Origin: an uncultured Prevotella sp.
GTDB lineage: Bacteria > Bacteroidota > Bacteroidia > Bacteroidales > Bacteroidaceae
NCBI GenBank assembly: GCA_947072805.1
Contig: CAMTJK010000190.1
Coordinates: 1 to 5,558 of the forward strand
Direction of reading: 5' to 3'
DNA: 5,558 nt
Below the pieces are notes generated by a model. The model was given only the letters and a program-made list of their open reading frames with translations, was not told the DNA's origin and ran no database searches. A program made the position numbers and the translations under genes. Shown piece by piece: positions 1-5,558 of this stretch. The number at the start of each line of letters is the position of its first letter. Position 1 is the stretch's first letter.

Positions 1-109
1 GTGGAAATGCAATATCATCGTAATCGCAGCGTTATATATAATATAAGGTGGGACTGTTCTGTGTCCTGCAGTATGAGTGTAGCGAAAAACCTAATCAGTT
101 GGCAGTGTG
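1..109. other. Left-edge segment without an assignable gene
   Basis: No complete gene is visible before the ATG at 110. Two frames entering from the left edge close at once: one stops at 21-23 after GNAISS, the other at 44-46 after a hydrophobic run ending ALYII. Either could be the tail of a gene outside the window, and nothing here distinguishes them. The third frame stays open to 417, but it overlaps the better supported gene at 110-682 and its translation looks like a shadow. I see no TAnnTTTG promoter element and no hairpin with a T-run. The AT-rich stretch around 31-46 could belong to a promoter but matches no consensus I can defend. Confidence 0.4.
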
Positions 110-682
110 ATGAAAAACCGTATCATGAGATTGTTCGTTTGGCTCGGAAGGCTGCATCTTTGCCGCGGCTTCGGAGTGCAATCACCAACGGATTATGCTT
201 TCATCAGATATGTAATCAACGAGCATTATCCTTATTATGCTTACGAAGAGTTGCTGCATCAGCATCCCGGGGCAGACGCCATTTCGCGAAAGCTTGCACA
301 GTTCTATTTCAGAGCAAGCAATTATCTTCAGCCGTCAGTTATTGTGGATGCACATCCTACCAACGACTTATACATATTATATATGCACGCAGGTTGCAGA
401 AAGGCACGCATTGTTGATGATGTGACAGCCACAGATACGCTCGATATGATGAGGATAACCTTGAAAGGCAACTACAGGGATATTGTGGAGCAGGCTTTTA
501 AAAAGTCGTCCAGGACATCGCTACTTATATTTGAAGGCATAAAAGACAGTGCCGATGCCAGAGCTTTCTGGAGACAGATGCAGAAAGACAGGCGTGTAGG
601 CGTGACATTCGACCTTTATTATGCCGGCGTGGTATTTCTCGATACAGACAGATTCAAGCAGAACTATAAAGTAAATTTTTGA
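110..682 (+). CDS. Class I SAM-methyltransferase-like protein, shortened and probably degenerate
   Basis: A protein of 190 aa. The N-terminal motif RGFGVQSPTDYAF (residues 19-31) and the C-terminal VTFDLYYAGVVF followed by a K-Q-x-Y-x-V-x-F ending match, from memory, a Bacteroidetes group of class I SAM-dependent methyltransferase-like proteins. In active class I enzymes the first Rossmann strand leads into a glycine-rich SAM loop. Here the equivalent stretch reads SVIVDAHPTND (residues 76-86) and has no glycine, so cofactor binding is doubtful. The protein is also short for a full methyltransferase. It is probably cytoplasmic; there is no signal peptide. The start is ambiguous: GTG at 107 directly precedes ATG at 110, and another ATG lies at 125. 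I chose 110 as the usual codon; no clear ribosome binding site decides it. Only 7 bp separate it from the adenosyltransferase gene, so the two are probably cotranscribed. Coding status is fairly sure, function is not. Confidence 0.75.
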   Translation: MKNRIMRLFVWLGRLHLCRGFGVQSPTDYAFIRYVINEHYPYYAYEELLHQHPGADAISRKLAQFYFRASNYLQPSVIVDAHPTNDLYILYMHAGCRKARIVDDVTATDTLDMMRITLKGNYRDIVEQAFKKSSRTSLLIFEGIKDSADARAFWRQMQKDRRVGVTFDLYYAGVVFLDTDRFKQNYKVNF

Positions 683-689
683 TATCACC

Positions 690-1256
690 ATGAAAAGAAT
701 AACAACAGTATACACCCGAGGCGGTGACAAGGGAACGACAACTCTTGTCGGAGGGGTAAGGATAGGCAAGCAAAGCATACGCCTTGAAGCTTATGGCACT
801 GTGGACGAACTGAACGCGCAGCTTGGCATGCTTGCCTCGCTTATGGATGAAGGCAGCGACAAGACGTTTGTGGAGCGTATTCAGAGCAACCTTTTCAGGG
901 TTGGAACACATCTTGCTACCGACCAGAGCTGTACGCCGCTTTATGCGTCGGCAAAGTTGCCGGAGGGCGAAACGGAAGAGGTGGAGAAAGAGATAGACGC
1001 GATTCTCGACATGCTACCCGAGAAGCAGGGCTTCATATTGCCCGGAGGTACGATGGCGGCATCGGTGGCACATGTCTGCAGAACGGTATGCCGCAGAGCG
1101 GAACGCCGTATTGTTGCGCTTGCCGACGAAGCAGCTGTTTCACCCGACATTATCAGTTACGTGAACCGGTTGTCGGATTATCTCTTTGTTTTGGCAAAAA
1201 AACTCAATTTTGTAGCAGGAAGAAGCGAAAAAACATGGTGTAATACTTGTAAATAA
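690..1256 (+). CDS. Cob(I)alamin adenosyltransferase, PduO type
   Basis: This enzyme transfers the adenosyl group of ATP to cob(I)alamin, or a corrinoid precursor, to form adenosylcobalamin, the cofactor of enzymes such as methylmalonyl-CoA mutase. It acts in the cytoplasm as a trimer with active sites between subunits. At 188 aa it is full length for the PduO/MMAB family. The N-terminal ATP-binding motif YTRGGDKGTT spans residues 8-17, followed by YGTVDELNA (35-43) and LFRVGTHLATD (68-78). GFILPGG (114-120) supplies the phenylalanine expected near the corrin ring. CRTVCRRAERR (130-140) carries the conserved arginines and glutamate that are mutated in human MMAB disease. YVNRLSDYLFVLAR-like sequence (157-170) has the conserved asparagine at 159. 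All key residues appear intact. The tail ends in a C-N-T-C-K motif with two cysteines. It lies 7 bp after the methyltransferase-like gene. No B12-box-like riboswitch is visible within the window upstream of this pair. The family name cobO/pduO is used variously, so no symbol is given. Confidence 0.96.
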   Translation: MKRITTVYTRGGDKGTTTLVGGVRIGKQSIRLEAYGTVDELNAQLGMLASLMDEGSDKTFVERIQSNLFRVGTHLATDQSCTPLYASAKLPEGETEEVEKEIDAILDMLPEKQGFILPGGTMAASVAHVCRTVCRRAERRIVALADEAAVSPDIISYVNRLSDYLFVLAKKLNFVAGRSEKTWCNTCK

Positions 1257-1277
1257 GAATAAAATGATTACTTTTGC
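1247..1277 (+). promoter_or_regulatory. Candidate sigma-ABfr promoter for the DUF2795 gene
   Basis: The -7 element TACTTTTG at 1269-1276, followed by C, matches the Bacteroidetes consensus TAnnTTTG exactly. A TTG at 1247-1249 lies 19 bp upstream, within the usual spacing for the -33 TTTG element, which here reads CTTG. The -33 part overlaps the last codons of the adenosyltransferase gene. Transcription would start near 1282, giving a 5' leader of about 40 nt before the ATG at 1321. This would allow the DUF2795 gene to be expressed separately from the two genes before it. Confidence 0.6.
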
Positions 1278-1320
1278 GGCGACATATGATATGATAAAAT
1301 TGACGTAAAAACTTATAACT

Positions 1321-1542
1321 ATGTATTGGACTCTTGAATTGGCTTCAAAACTTGAAGATGCACCGTGGCCTGCCACAAAAGAAGAATTGATAGATTATGC
1401 TATCCGTTCGGGCGCTCCCCTCGAAGTATTAGAGAACTTGCAGGAAATAGAGGATGAGGGCGACGTTTATGAGAGTATTGAAGATATCTGGCCCGACTAT
1501 CCCACTAAGGAAGACTTCCTTTTCAACGAAGACGAATATTGA
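1321..1542 (+). CDS. DUF2795 small acidic protein
   Basis: A protein of 73 aa of the DUF2795 type, whose function is unknown. The core PWPATKEELIDYAIRSGAP (residues 15-33) followed by LEVLENLQEIED fits this small helical domain. The tail IWPDYPTKEDFLFNEDEY (56-73) is, as I recall, nearly unchanged among Bacteroides and Prevotella, which suggests a housekeeping role. It is strongly acidic, with about 22 Asp/Glu against four Lys/Arg, and has no signal or membrane segment, so it is a soluble cytoplasmic protein. The gene starts 64 bp after the adenosyltransferase stop, behind its own candidate promoter, and is followed by a strong terminator, so it may be a monocistronic unit fed partly by read-through. 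Its nearness to cobalamin metabolism is not evidence of a shared function. Confidence 0.9.
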   Translation: MYWTLELASKLEDAPWPATKEELIDYAIRSGAPLEVLENLQEIEDEGDVYESIEDIWPDYPTKEDFLFNEDEY

Positions 1543-1582
1543 TAGTCGTCAAGCCCAAAGAATTTTGTAGAAACAAAAACAC

Positions 1583-1630
1583 ATACAGCATGGCAATATC
1601 TTGTGATAATGTCATGCTGTATACTTTTTA
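1583..1630 (+). terminator. Intrinsic terminator, probably bidirectional
   Basis: The arms ATACAGCATG (1583-1592) and CATGCTGTAT (1613-1622) pair perfectly over 10 bp. The pairing continues inward with a G-U pair, C-G, A-U, one A-A mismatch and four more pairs to a TTGT loop at 1601-1604, giving an 18-step stem. On the + strand a run of five T follows at 1625-1629, ending the DUF2795 transcript. On the minus strand the hairpin is followed by the complement of the A-rich stretch 1571-1582, giving a T-rich tail, so the same structure can end the LicD transcript. The remaining 1631-1724 sequence contains nothing else I can name. Confidence 0.88.
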
Positions 1631-1724
1631 TTGCCCCCACAAAGCCGTTGCGCCGTCAGTGCGTAGACATGTCAGCTCAAGAATATAGCTTGTTGCCGTC
1701 ACAATGTTGATGAGCGGTTTGGAG

Positions 1725-2885
1725 TCATGCTTTGTCTTTTTTCCGGAAGATATGAAGAAATCTTGAGGGATTCCACTTCTGGTACTTTTTATACAGTTCG
1801 TCATACGATACTTTCAAGGTTCCCATTTCGTTCAGAATACTCTCCATCTCATTCTTTGTGCGTTCAAGTTCCTTATCTTTTACCTCACACTCTTTCCAGG
1901 CTTCTTTGCATTCCCTACCTTTATCCTCACATTCTTTCCATGCTCTGTTTCTCTGTATGAGTACTTTTGTAAGAGGATGCAGGTTTTCTGCATTGTTGTC
2001 CTTTTGTTTTTGCAGATATGAGGTGTAGCTCTTGTGTGTGTCCAGCAGCACTTCTCCGTGCATGCCGTTGTTAATCACATATTTGTGCCAGTCTCCGTAA
2101 TAGCCGTTGAGCATATCTTCATAACGTCGCGGTCCCGGGAACGAGAAGCCTTCGAACTCGTAGTCAGTAAGATCAAGGAATATTTCCTTCTTGAAGTAGT
2201 CCGATTCCTTACGTTCCGGAATAAGTGAGACGTTGGATACAAGCTGGCAGTTCTTGTCGTTGAATTGCGATACTATCTCATCATAGCGGTGTGCTTCCTC
2301 CAGTATGGCTTCTTTCAGCCATTCCGGGCGATTGTTTTTGTAGAAGAGATGCCTCATTTCCCACATGGCATCGATATGTTCCGCCAGTTCCTTACGCCAT
2401 GCCGACAATACATTTCTATCCTCGGGTATGGCATCCAGAACGAAAACATCAAGGGCGATTCCTTGATTGAAGGAATATATCGGAACACTGTCTTCTGTTT
2501 CGCTTTTCAGTATGCATGTCGTTTCGCTGTTTCTCAGTTGAGCGTGGCGGCGCAGTGAGCCCGGGTCGGTATCGTTTGTCTGCCAGAAATAAGGATGCGA
2601 AAATTCTTGAGGAGCTATTTTGCAGAGTTTTTCAAACTCCGGGCGTAGTAATATCACATCAACATCGTCGTCCCATGGAATGAATCCCTTGTGCCTTACG
2701 GCTCCGAGCATGCTGCCGGCATCCAGCGAGTATTCTATATTGTGTTTTTTGCATACGCCGTCAAACTCGCACAGCAAGTCCAGCAGCACAGCCCATAGTT
2801 CCTTGGCTTGTTTCGAGACGGTGTAGTCACACCGTATCTCCTTGTTGAAGAAGGAGTTTGGCAAATCAATTTTTATTGGTAGCAT
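1725..2885 (-). CDS. LicD-family phosphotransferase with C-terminal coiled coil
   Basis: LicD proteins have a nucleotidyltransferase-like fold and transfer phosphorylated small molecules, phosphocholine in Haemophilus and Streptococcus and ribitol phosphate in the related fukutin proteins, onto cell-surface glycans. This 386-aa protein shows the family core SLDAGSMLGAVRHKGFIPWD starting at residue 53 and running into DDDVDV (72-77), with the expected acidic cluster D72-D74 and D76 for metal and substrate. IALDVFVLD (143-151) and GPRRYEDMLNGYYGDWHKY (251-269) are further family-like blocks. Residues about 310-370 form a predicted coiled coil made of 14-residue units, with AWKECE at 315 and again at 329. 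A basic tail, RFLHIFRKK, follows at 375-383. There is no signal peptide, so it should act at the inner face of the cytoplasmic membrane. It starts 24 bp after the glycosyltransferase stop, so both are probably cotranscribed. The donated group cannot be read from the sequence; phosphocholine is a guess from the family. Confidence 0.92.
   Translation of the reverse strand: MLPIKIDLPNSFFNKEIRCDYTVSKQAKELWAVLLDLLCEFDGVCKKHNIEYSLDAGSMLGAVRHKGFIPWDDDVDVILLRPEFEKLCKIAPQEFSHPYFWQTNDTDPGSLRRHAQLRNSETTCILKSETEDSVPIYSFNQGIALDVFVLDAIPEDRNVLSAWRKELAEHIDAMWEMRHLFYKNNRPEWLKEAILEEAHRYDEIVSQFNDKNCQLVSNVSLIPERKESDYFKKEIFLDLTDYEFEGFSFPGPRRYEDMLNGYYGDWHKYVINNGMHGEVLLDTHKSYTSYLQKQKDNNAENLHPLTKVLIQRNRAWKECEDKGRECKEAWKECEVKDKELERTKNEMESILNEMGTLKVSYDELYKKYQKWNPSRFLHIFRKKDKA
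1883..1943. repeat. Imperfect 42-bp tandem repeat inside the LicD gene
   Basis: The 19-bp stretch at 1883-1901 recurs at 1925-1943 with 17 matches, an offset of 42 bp or 14 codons. It encodes the two AWKECE-[DV]-K units (residues 315-322 and 329-336) of the C-terminal coiled coil. Fourteen residues equal two heptads, so gain or loss of a unit would keep both reading frame and coil register. Only two units are alike in DNA; the next two 14-residue blocks fit the helical period but have diverged. Confidence 0.7.
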
Positions 2886-2909
2886 CTTTATATCTATCGC
2901 TTTTTGTTC

Positions 2910-4973
2910 TTATCTGCGGTGAAAAATCTTCCTCCAGAACGATTTCTTTTTCTTTAACGATTTAATTTCTCCTCTCAGATTGTAAACGTCAAGGAATAGT
3001 TGTGTTTTAGAAACATCGTCAAAACTCTTTATGTATGTAAGCAATGGATTGTCGCTTACATCGGCATCCTGTTCTTTCAGAATCCTGCACATGGTTGAAA
3101 CCACCTTGTCTATTTCAGATTCGGGAGAATAGTTGTACGCAAACCAGAAGTACGGTTCGTAGACAGTGTGCAATACTTTCCTGCCTATTTCCTCGAGCTT
3201 TCTGCTGCAAACAAACTTGTACAGGTCGTCCAATATATAAATGTGCATAATGGATAATCCGGGCTCTTTATTGAAAAAAGTCTTGCTCATGATGGAGTTT
3301 GACATATGCCGGTTGTAATAATAGGTCTTATCATTTATCATCAGAGCTCTCGGTGCGGCGCAGAGATATTTGCAGAAGAAGTTGGCATCTTCATAGAGCA
3401 GTCCTTCAGGGAAGGTGATGTCGTATTTCTCTATGATGGAACGTCTCCACAACTTGCCCCATGCGCTGACATTTACACCAAGTATGTCTTTCTGGTCTTT
3501 ACTTATATCAACCAGTTTTGTCTTCTTTATCGTATAATATTTGTCATCGCTTTTAGGTATGCCACCATACGCTTCTCTGCCTCCCTCGTAGCCTACTTTC
3601 GTACTACCTATCACCACGTCGCAGTCATCGGTCATGGAAGAGTATAGTTTGGCTATGGCATTGGGCATCAGACAGTCATCGCCGTCCACAAACATAATGT
3701 AATTTCCATGAATAAGCTTCATGCCGAGGTTTCTTGATGCAGACTGACCACTGTTCTTTTCGGTGCATATAAAGGATATTCTTTTGTCCTTTCGCATCAT
3801 GTGTCGTACAATCATTGCCGTATCGTCCGTTGAACAGTCGTCCACGCATATTATTTCGATGTTCCTGTAGCTTTGCACAATGATGCTTGTCAGGCAGGAT
3901 TGTATGTATTTTGCTGTGTTATAGCATGGTACGATGATAGATATCAGGTCTTTCTGTTCGCCGGTATAGCTCTGTGTTTTTCCCTCAAACACTTCGTTTA
4001 CCATCCTCATGACCTGCTTGTTGTGAAATTCCTGTGGGTCGCGAAGCGTGAGCGCAAGGTCTTGTCCGCCTTCTCTGTTCTTGTAGTTGTAAAGGTTGAA
4101 CAGTCCGTCTTTGTCCAATTCGCGCAGGAAGCGGCTTGCCGCTCTGAGAAACATCAACTTCGGCACTACGGTCAGCCGGTCGTAGTTCCATCTTAGTCCT
4201 CCGTGTATGATTCTTGGCAGGATGTCCGACTTAGTTATCTGTTCTTTCAGCGATTTGTCTTCGTTTATCCATCGCTTCATCTCCATCCATTCGTCTATGG
4301 TACAGAATATCTTGCTTGAAGAGGAAACCGACGAATTCGGGTTTATGCGGTAGTGGTGCAATGCTTTGTTCAAAAGCATGAAGCGTTTCGACTTTGTGTA
4401 AGCCTTAAAGGCGAATGATGTGTCCTGGAAGCTTGCGCCCGGTGTAGGCAGGAAGCGCACTTTCCGTCCCTCTTCCAACAGATCGTGACGGTAGAGAGCC
4501 GCCCATATGGATGGTTGCATACATAAAACAGTGGGTTCCTCCAGGGGCGAGTAGACGGTGTTTTTCTTTATCCAGTCCATCTCGTCTACGGTTTCGGTGC
4601 CCGTAGGTCCTTGCTGCCACAGACAGTGAATGAGATCCAAATCGTTATCCAGGCAAGTCTGTAGTAGAATCTCGTACATGTCAGGCTCAATCCAGTCGTC
4701 CGACTCCACTATGCCCACATAGTCGCCTGTACACATCTCCAGACCTTTGTTCATGGAGTCTCCATATCCGGAGTTAGGTTTGTGTATGACGGTGAAGCGC
4801 GAGTCGGCAGCAGCGTATTCGTCAAGAATCTTTCCTGTACTGTCGGTACTTCCGTCGTCTATACATATCACTTCTATGTTGGTGTAGGTCTGATTCTTGA
4901 TACTGTCCAGACATTCCCGTACATACTTCTCTACGTTGCAGCATGGAACTAATATAGAAATCTTTTTCATCAT
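2910..4973 (-). CDS. Tandem two-domain GT2 family glycosyltransferase
   Basis: This 687-aa protein carries two complete GT-A fold family 2 glycosyltransferase domains, which add sugars from nucleotide-sugar donors to a growing glycan at the cytoplasmic side of the membrane. Domain 1 starts at ISILVPCCN (residues 5-13), with IDDGSTD at 38-44, the metal-site motif as ESDD (90-93) and a candidate base in FQDTSF (182-187). Domain 2 starts at ISIIVPCYN (344-352), with VDDCSTD at 377-383, VDGDD at 429-433 and LYEDANFF at 526-533. Both halves share a late motif: PSIWAALYRHDLL (153-165) and VSAWGKLWRRSII (502-514). A linker of about 100 residues contains helical basic sequence (about 250-330). The C-terminus is a short helix and a basic tail, KKKKSFWRKIFHRR (674-687). 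There is no transmembrane segment. The start is ATG at 4973 or the next codon at 4970. It leads an operon with the LicD gene, which suggests polymerisation of a repeat unit or stepwise addition of two sugars to a surface polysaccharide. Donors and linkages are unknown. Confidence 0.93.
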   Translation of the reverse strand: MMKKISILVPCCNVEKYVRECLDSIKNQTYTNIEVICIDDGSTDSTGKILDEYAAADSRFTVIHKPNSGYGDSMNKGLEMCTGDYVGIVESDDWIEPDMYEILLQTCLDNDLDLIHCLWQQGPTGTETVDEMDWIKKNTVYSPLEEPTVLCMQPSIWAALYRHDLLEEGRKVRFLPTPGASFQDTSFAFKAYTKSKRFMLLNKALHHYRINPNSSVSSSSKIFCTIDEWMEMKRWINEDKSLKEQITKSDILPRIIHGGLRWNYDRLTVVPKLMFLRAASRFLRELDKDGLFNLYNYKNREGGQDLALTLRDPQEFHNKQVMRMVNEVFEGKTQSYTGEQKDLISIIVPCYNTAKYIQSCLTSIIVQSYRNIEIICVDDCSTDDTAMIVRHMMRKDKRISFICTEKNSGQSASRNLGMKLIHGNYIMFVDGDDCLMPNAIAKLYSSMTDDCDVVIGSTKVGYEGGREAYGGIPKSDDKYYTIKKTKLVDISKDQKDILGVNVSAWGKLWRRSIIEKYDITFPEGLLYEDANFFCKYLCAAPRALMINDKTYYYNRHMSNSIMSKTFFNKEPGLSIMHIYILDDLYKFVCSRKLEEIGRKVLHTVYEPYFWFAYNYSPESEIDKVVSTMCRILKEQDADVSDNPLLTYIKSFDDVSKTQLFLDVYNLRGEIKSLKKKKSFWRKIFHRR

Positions 4974-5288
4974 ATCTTTGTTTTTTATGTATTCTTAATG
5001 TGTACATTGCTCTCCCCTGCGTGTTGCCGTACGTTTCCGCCTTTCCGTTGCATGGTGCCGGCTTTCCTTGTGGGCGGCACAGTGCTGTCTCTTTTGTCGC
5101 TTCTGTTTCCCGACCGTGTTGCATTCTGTTTTCGTATGGTAAGAAAGGCAGGTCCGACGGCCTTCTATTGCACATTCGGCTGTTGGGCACATTGTGTGCG
5201 ACGTCTGCATGAGCGGAATAGCGGTATTCCTTTTTCTTATATAGGCTTTTTATTGTTAGAACTTACACAATAATAGTATATTATGATT
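4974..5288 (-). other. Long untranslated leader region of the glycosyltransferase operon
   Basis: About 310 bp separate the candidate promoter from the glycosyltransferase start. Open frames on both strands exist here, but they overlap one another and have unnatural compositions, so I call none of them genes. Two small inverted repeats are visible: GTGCCG (5055-5060) with CGGCAC (5075-5080), loop 14 nt, and GCACA (5187-5191) with TGTGC (5195-5199), loop TTG. A second GCACA at 5170-5174 could pair with the same TGTGC, giving an alternative fold. I recognise no riboswitch class and no hairpin with a T-run. The GC content appears higher than in the flanking 5220-5340 stretch, so it could also be the remnant of a lost gene. 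Confidence 0.35.
5270..5284. promoter_or_regulatory. Palindrome at the predicted transcription start
   Basis: ATAATA (5270-5275) and TATTAT (5279-5284) are perfect inverted arms around GTA. On the minus strand the palindrome starts about 5 nt after the -7 element, so it covers the expected +1 region. That position would suit an operator or a short 5' hairpin. AT-rich palindromes arise easily by chance, so this is a weak call. Confidence 0.3.
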
Positions 5289-5297
5289 GCAAATATA
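5289..5297 (-). promoter_or_regulatory. Candidate sigma-ABfr promoter for the glycosyltransferase-LicD operon
   Basis: Read on the minus strand this is TATATTTGC, an exact match to the Bacteroidetes -7 consensus TAnnTTTG with the commonly following C. At the distance where a -33 TTTG is expected (about 5317-5320) the minus strand reads TCTC, so the upstream element is poor; a TTTT at 5316-5313 is too close. A weak -33 fits a regulated or low-level promoter, or means that the site is fortuitous. It is the only full -7 match I find on the minus strand upstream of the operon. Confidence 0.45.
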
Positions 5298-5392
5298 GGT
5301 AAAAATGACGAGAAAAGAGATTGTAAAACTATTTTTTTGCTATTCGTGCTGCTTTTCAGCATATTCTGTACTTTGTTGATGTTCTAATCGAC

Positions 5393-5558
5393 CCAAATAG
5401 TTCATTACCATGCTGCTGCATGAAGTATGTATGCTGAAAGCAATGCTGCTGTCATCTGCATCGCCTCTTCCCGAAGGTTGCCTCACACTGTCGAAAAGTT
5501 ACCGCCGGCATGGGCTCGTAACTGCACTTAATGAAAGTTAATTTGTAAAGATATTTGG
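5393..5558. repeat. Compact non-coding element with nested inverted repeats
   Basis: CCAAATA (5393-5399) pairs with TATTTGG (5552-5558), and just inside, TTCATTA (5401-5407) pairs with TAATGAA (5529-5535), both without mismatch. Within them lie a hairpin of AGTTAC (5497-5502) with GTAACT (5518-5523), extended by GCC (5504-5506) with GGC (5513-5515), and a hairpin of CATGC (5409-5413) with GCATG (5418-5422) around TGCT. ATGCTGCTG occurs twice, at 5410-5418 and 5443-5451. This layout fits a structured RNA or a small non-autonomous repeat. I have an unverified memory of closely similar sequence recurring in Prevotella and Bacteroides genomes. The strand of transcription is unknown. The right arm ends exactly at the window edge, so the true end may lie outside. 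Confidence 0.45.

Noticed and set aside
1..110. Possible cobalamin riboswitch upstream of the adenosyltransferase unit
   Set aside because: The available 109 bp is too short for the full aptamer and shows no B12-box-like sequence; one could still lie to the left of the window.
1..417. Open frame of 138 codons starting with GTG at position 1
   Set aside because: It overlaps the gene at 110-682 in another frame, is rich in Cys, Arg and Ser in a way typical of shadow translations, and has no recognisable domain.
4973..4980. Plus-strand TATCTTTG resembling a -7 promoter element
   Set aside because: No TTTG lies at the proper distance upstream, and it would only drive transcription antisense to the leader.
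4822..5190. Minus-strand frame of 122 codons overlapping the glycosyltransferase start
   Set aside because: Its last 150 bp lie in a wrong frame of the glycosyltransferase domain 1; the remainder is a low-complexity Lys/Arg/Thr-rich translation with no domain.
4998..5273. Plus-strand frame of 91 codons in the leader, with a hydrophobic stretch
   Set aside because: It resembles a membrane peptide only because the leader is T-rich on this strand; it has no promoter and no recognisable family. A real small membrane protein cannot be fully excluded.
5347..5361. Hairpin TGCTG-CTTTT-CAGCA as a terminator
   Set aside because: The stem has only 5 bp and no T-run follows on either strand; the T-run at 5332-5338 is on the wrong side for a plus-strand terminator.
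5393..5558. CRISPR array or insertion sequence at the right edge
   Set aside because: The ATGCTGCTG copies are too short and too few for CRISPR repeats, and there is no transposase or target-site duplication visible in the window.

Overview
The window looks like chromosomal DNA from a Bacteroidales bacterium (Bacteroides/Prevotella/Phocaeicola-like; genus not resolved). The reasons are a small, very acidic DUF2795 protein of a type I know from this order, two sites matching the Bacteroidetes sigma-ABfr promoter -7 consensus TAnnTTTG, AT-rich translation starts without Shine-Dalgarno sequences, and a methyltransferase-like protein carrying the 'RGFGVQSP' N-terminal motif I associate with Bacteroidetes.

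Layout. Positions 1-109 hold no assignable gene. On the + strand, 110-682 encodes a shortened, possibly inactive SAM-methyltransferase-like protein. It is followed after 7 bp by a PduO-type cob(I)alamin adenosyltransferase (690-1256), then a DUF2795 protein (1321-1542) that appears to have its own promoter at the end of the adenosyltransferase gene. A strong hairpin at 1583-1630 terminates this group and, being T-rich on both sides, probably also terminates the convergent minus-strand operon.

The minus-strand operon reads from right to left. A 687-aa protein with two GT2 glycosyltransferase domains (4973-2910) is followed after 24 bp by a LicD-family phosphotransferase (2885-1725) with a C-terminal coiled coil built of 14-residue repeats. 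Together they look like a unit that builds a surface glycan and adds a phosphoryl-linked substituent to it; acceptor and donor are unknown. Both proteins end in short basic/aromatic tails that may hold them at the inner membrane.

Upstream of the operon is a leader of about 310 nt with no convincing gene, preceded by a candidate promoter (TATATTTGC on the minus strand at 5297-5289) and a palindrome at the expected transcription start. At the right edge (about 5393-5558) lies a compact non-coding element with two nested 7-bp inverted repeats and two internal hairpins. It is the least explained part of the window and may be a structured RNA or a small dispersed repeat; the window end cuts it or coincides with its boundary.
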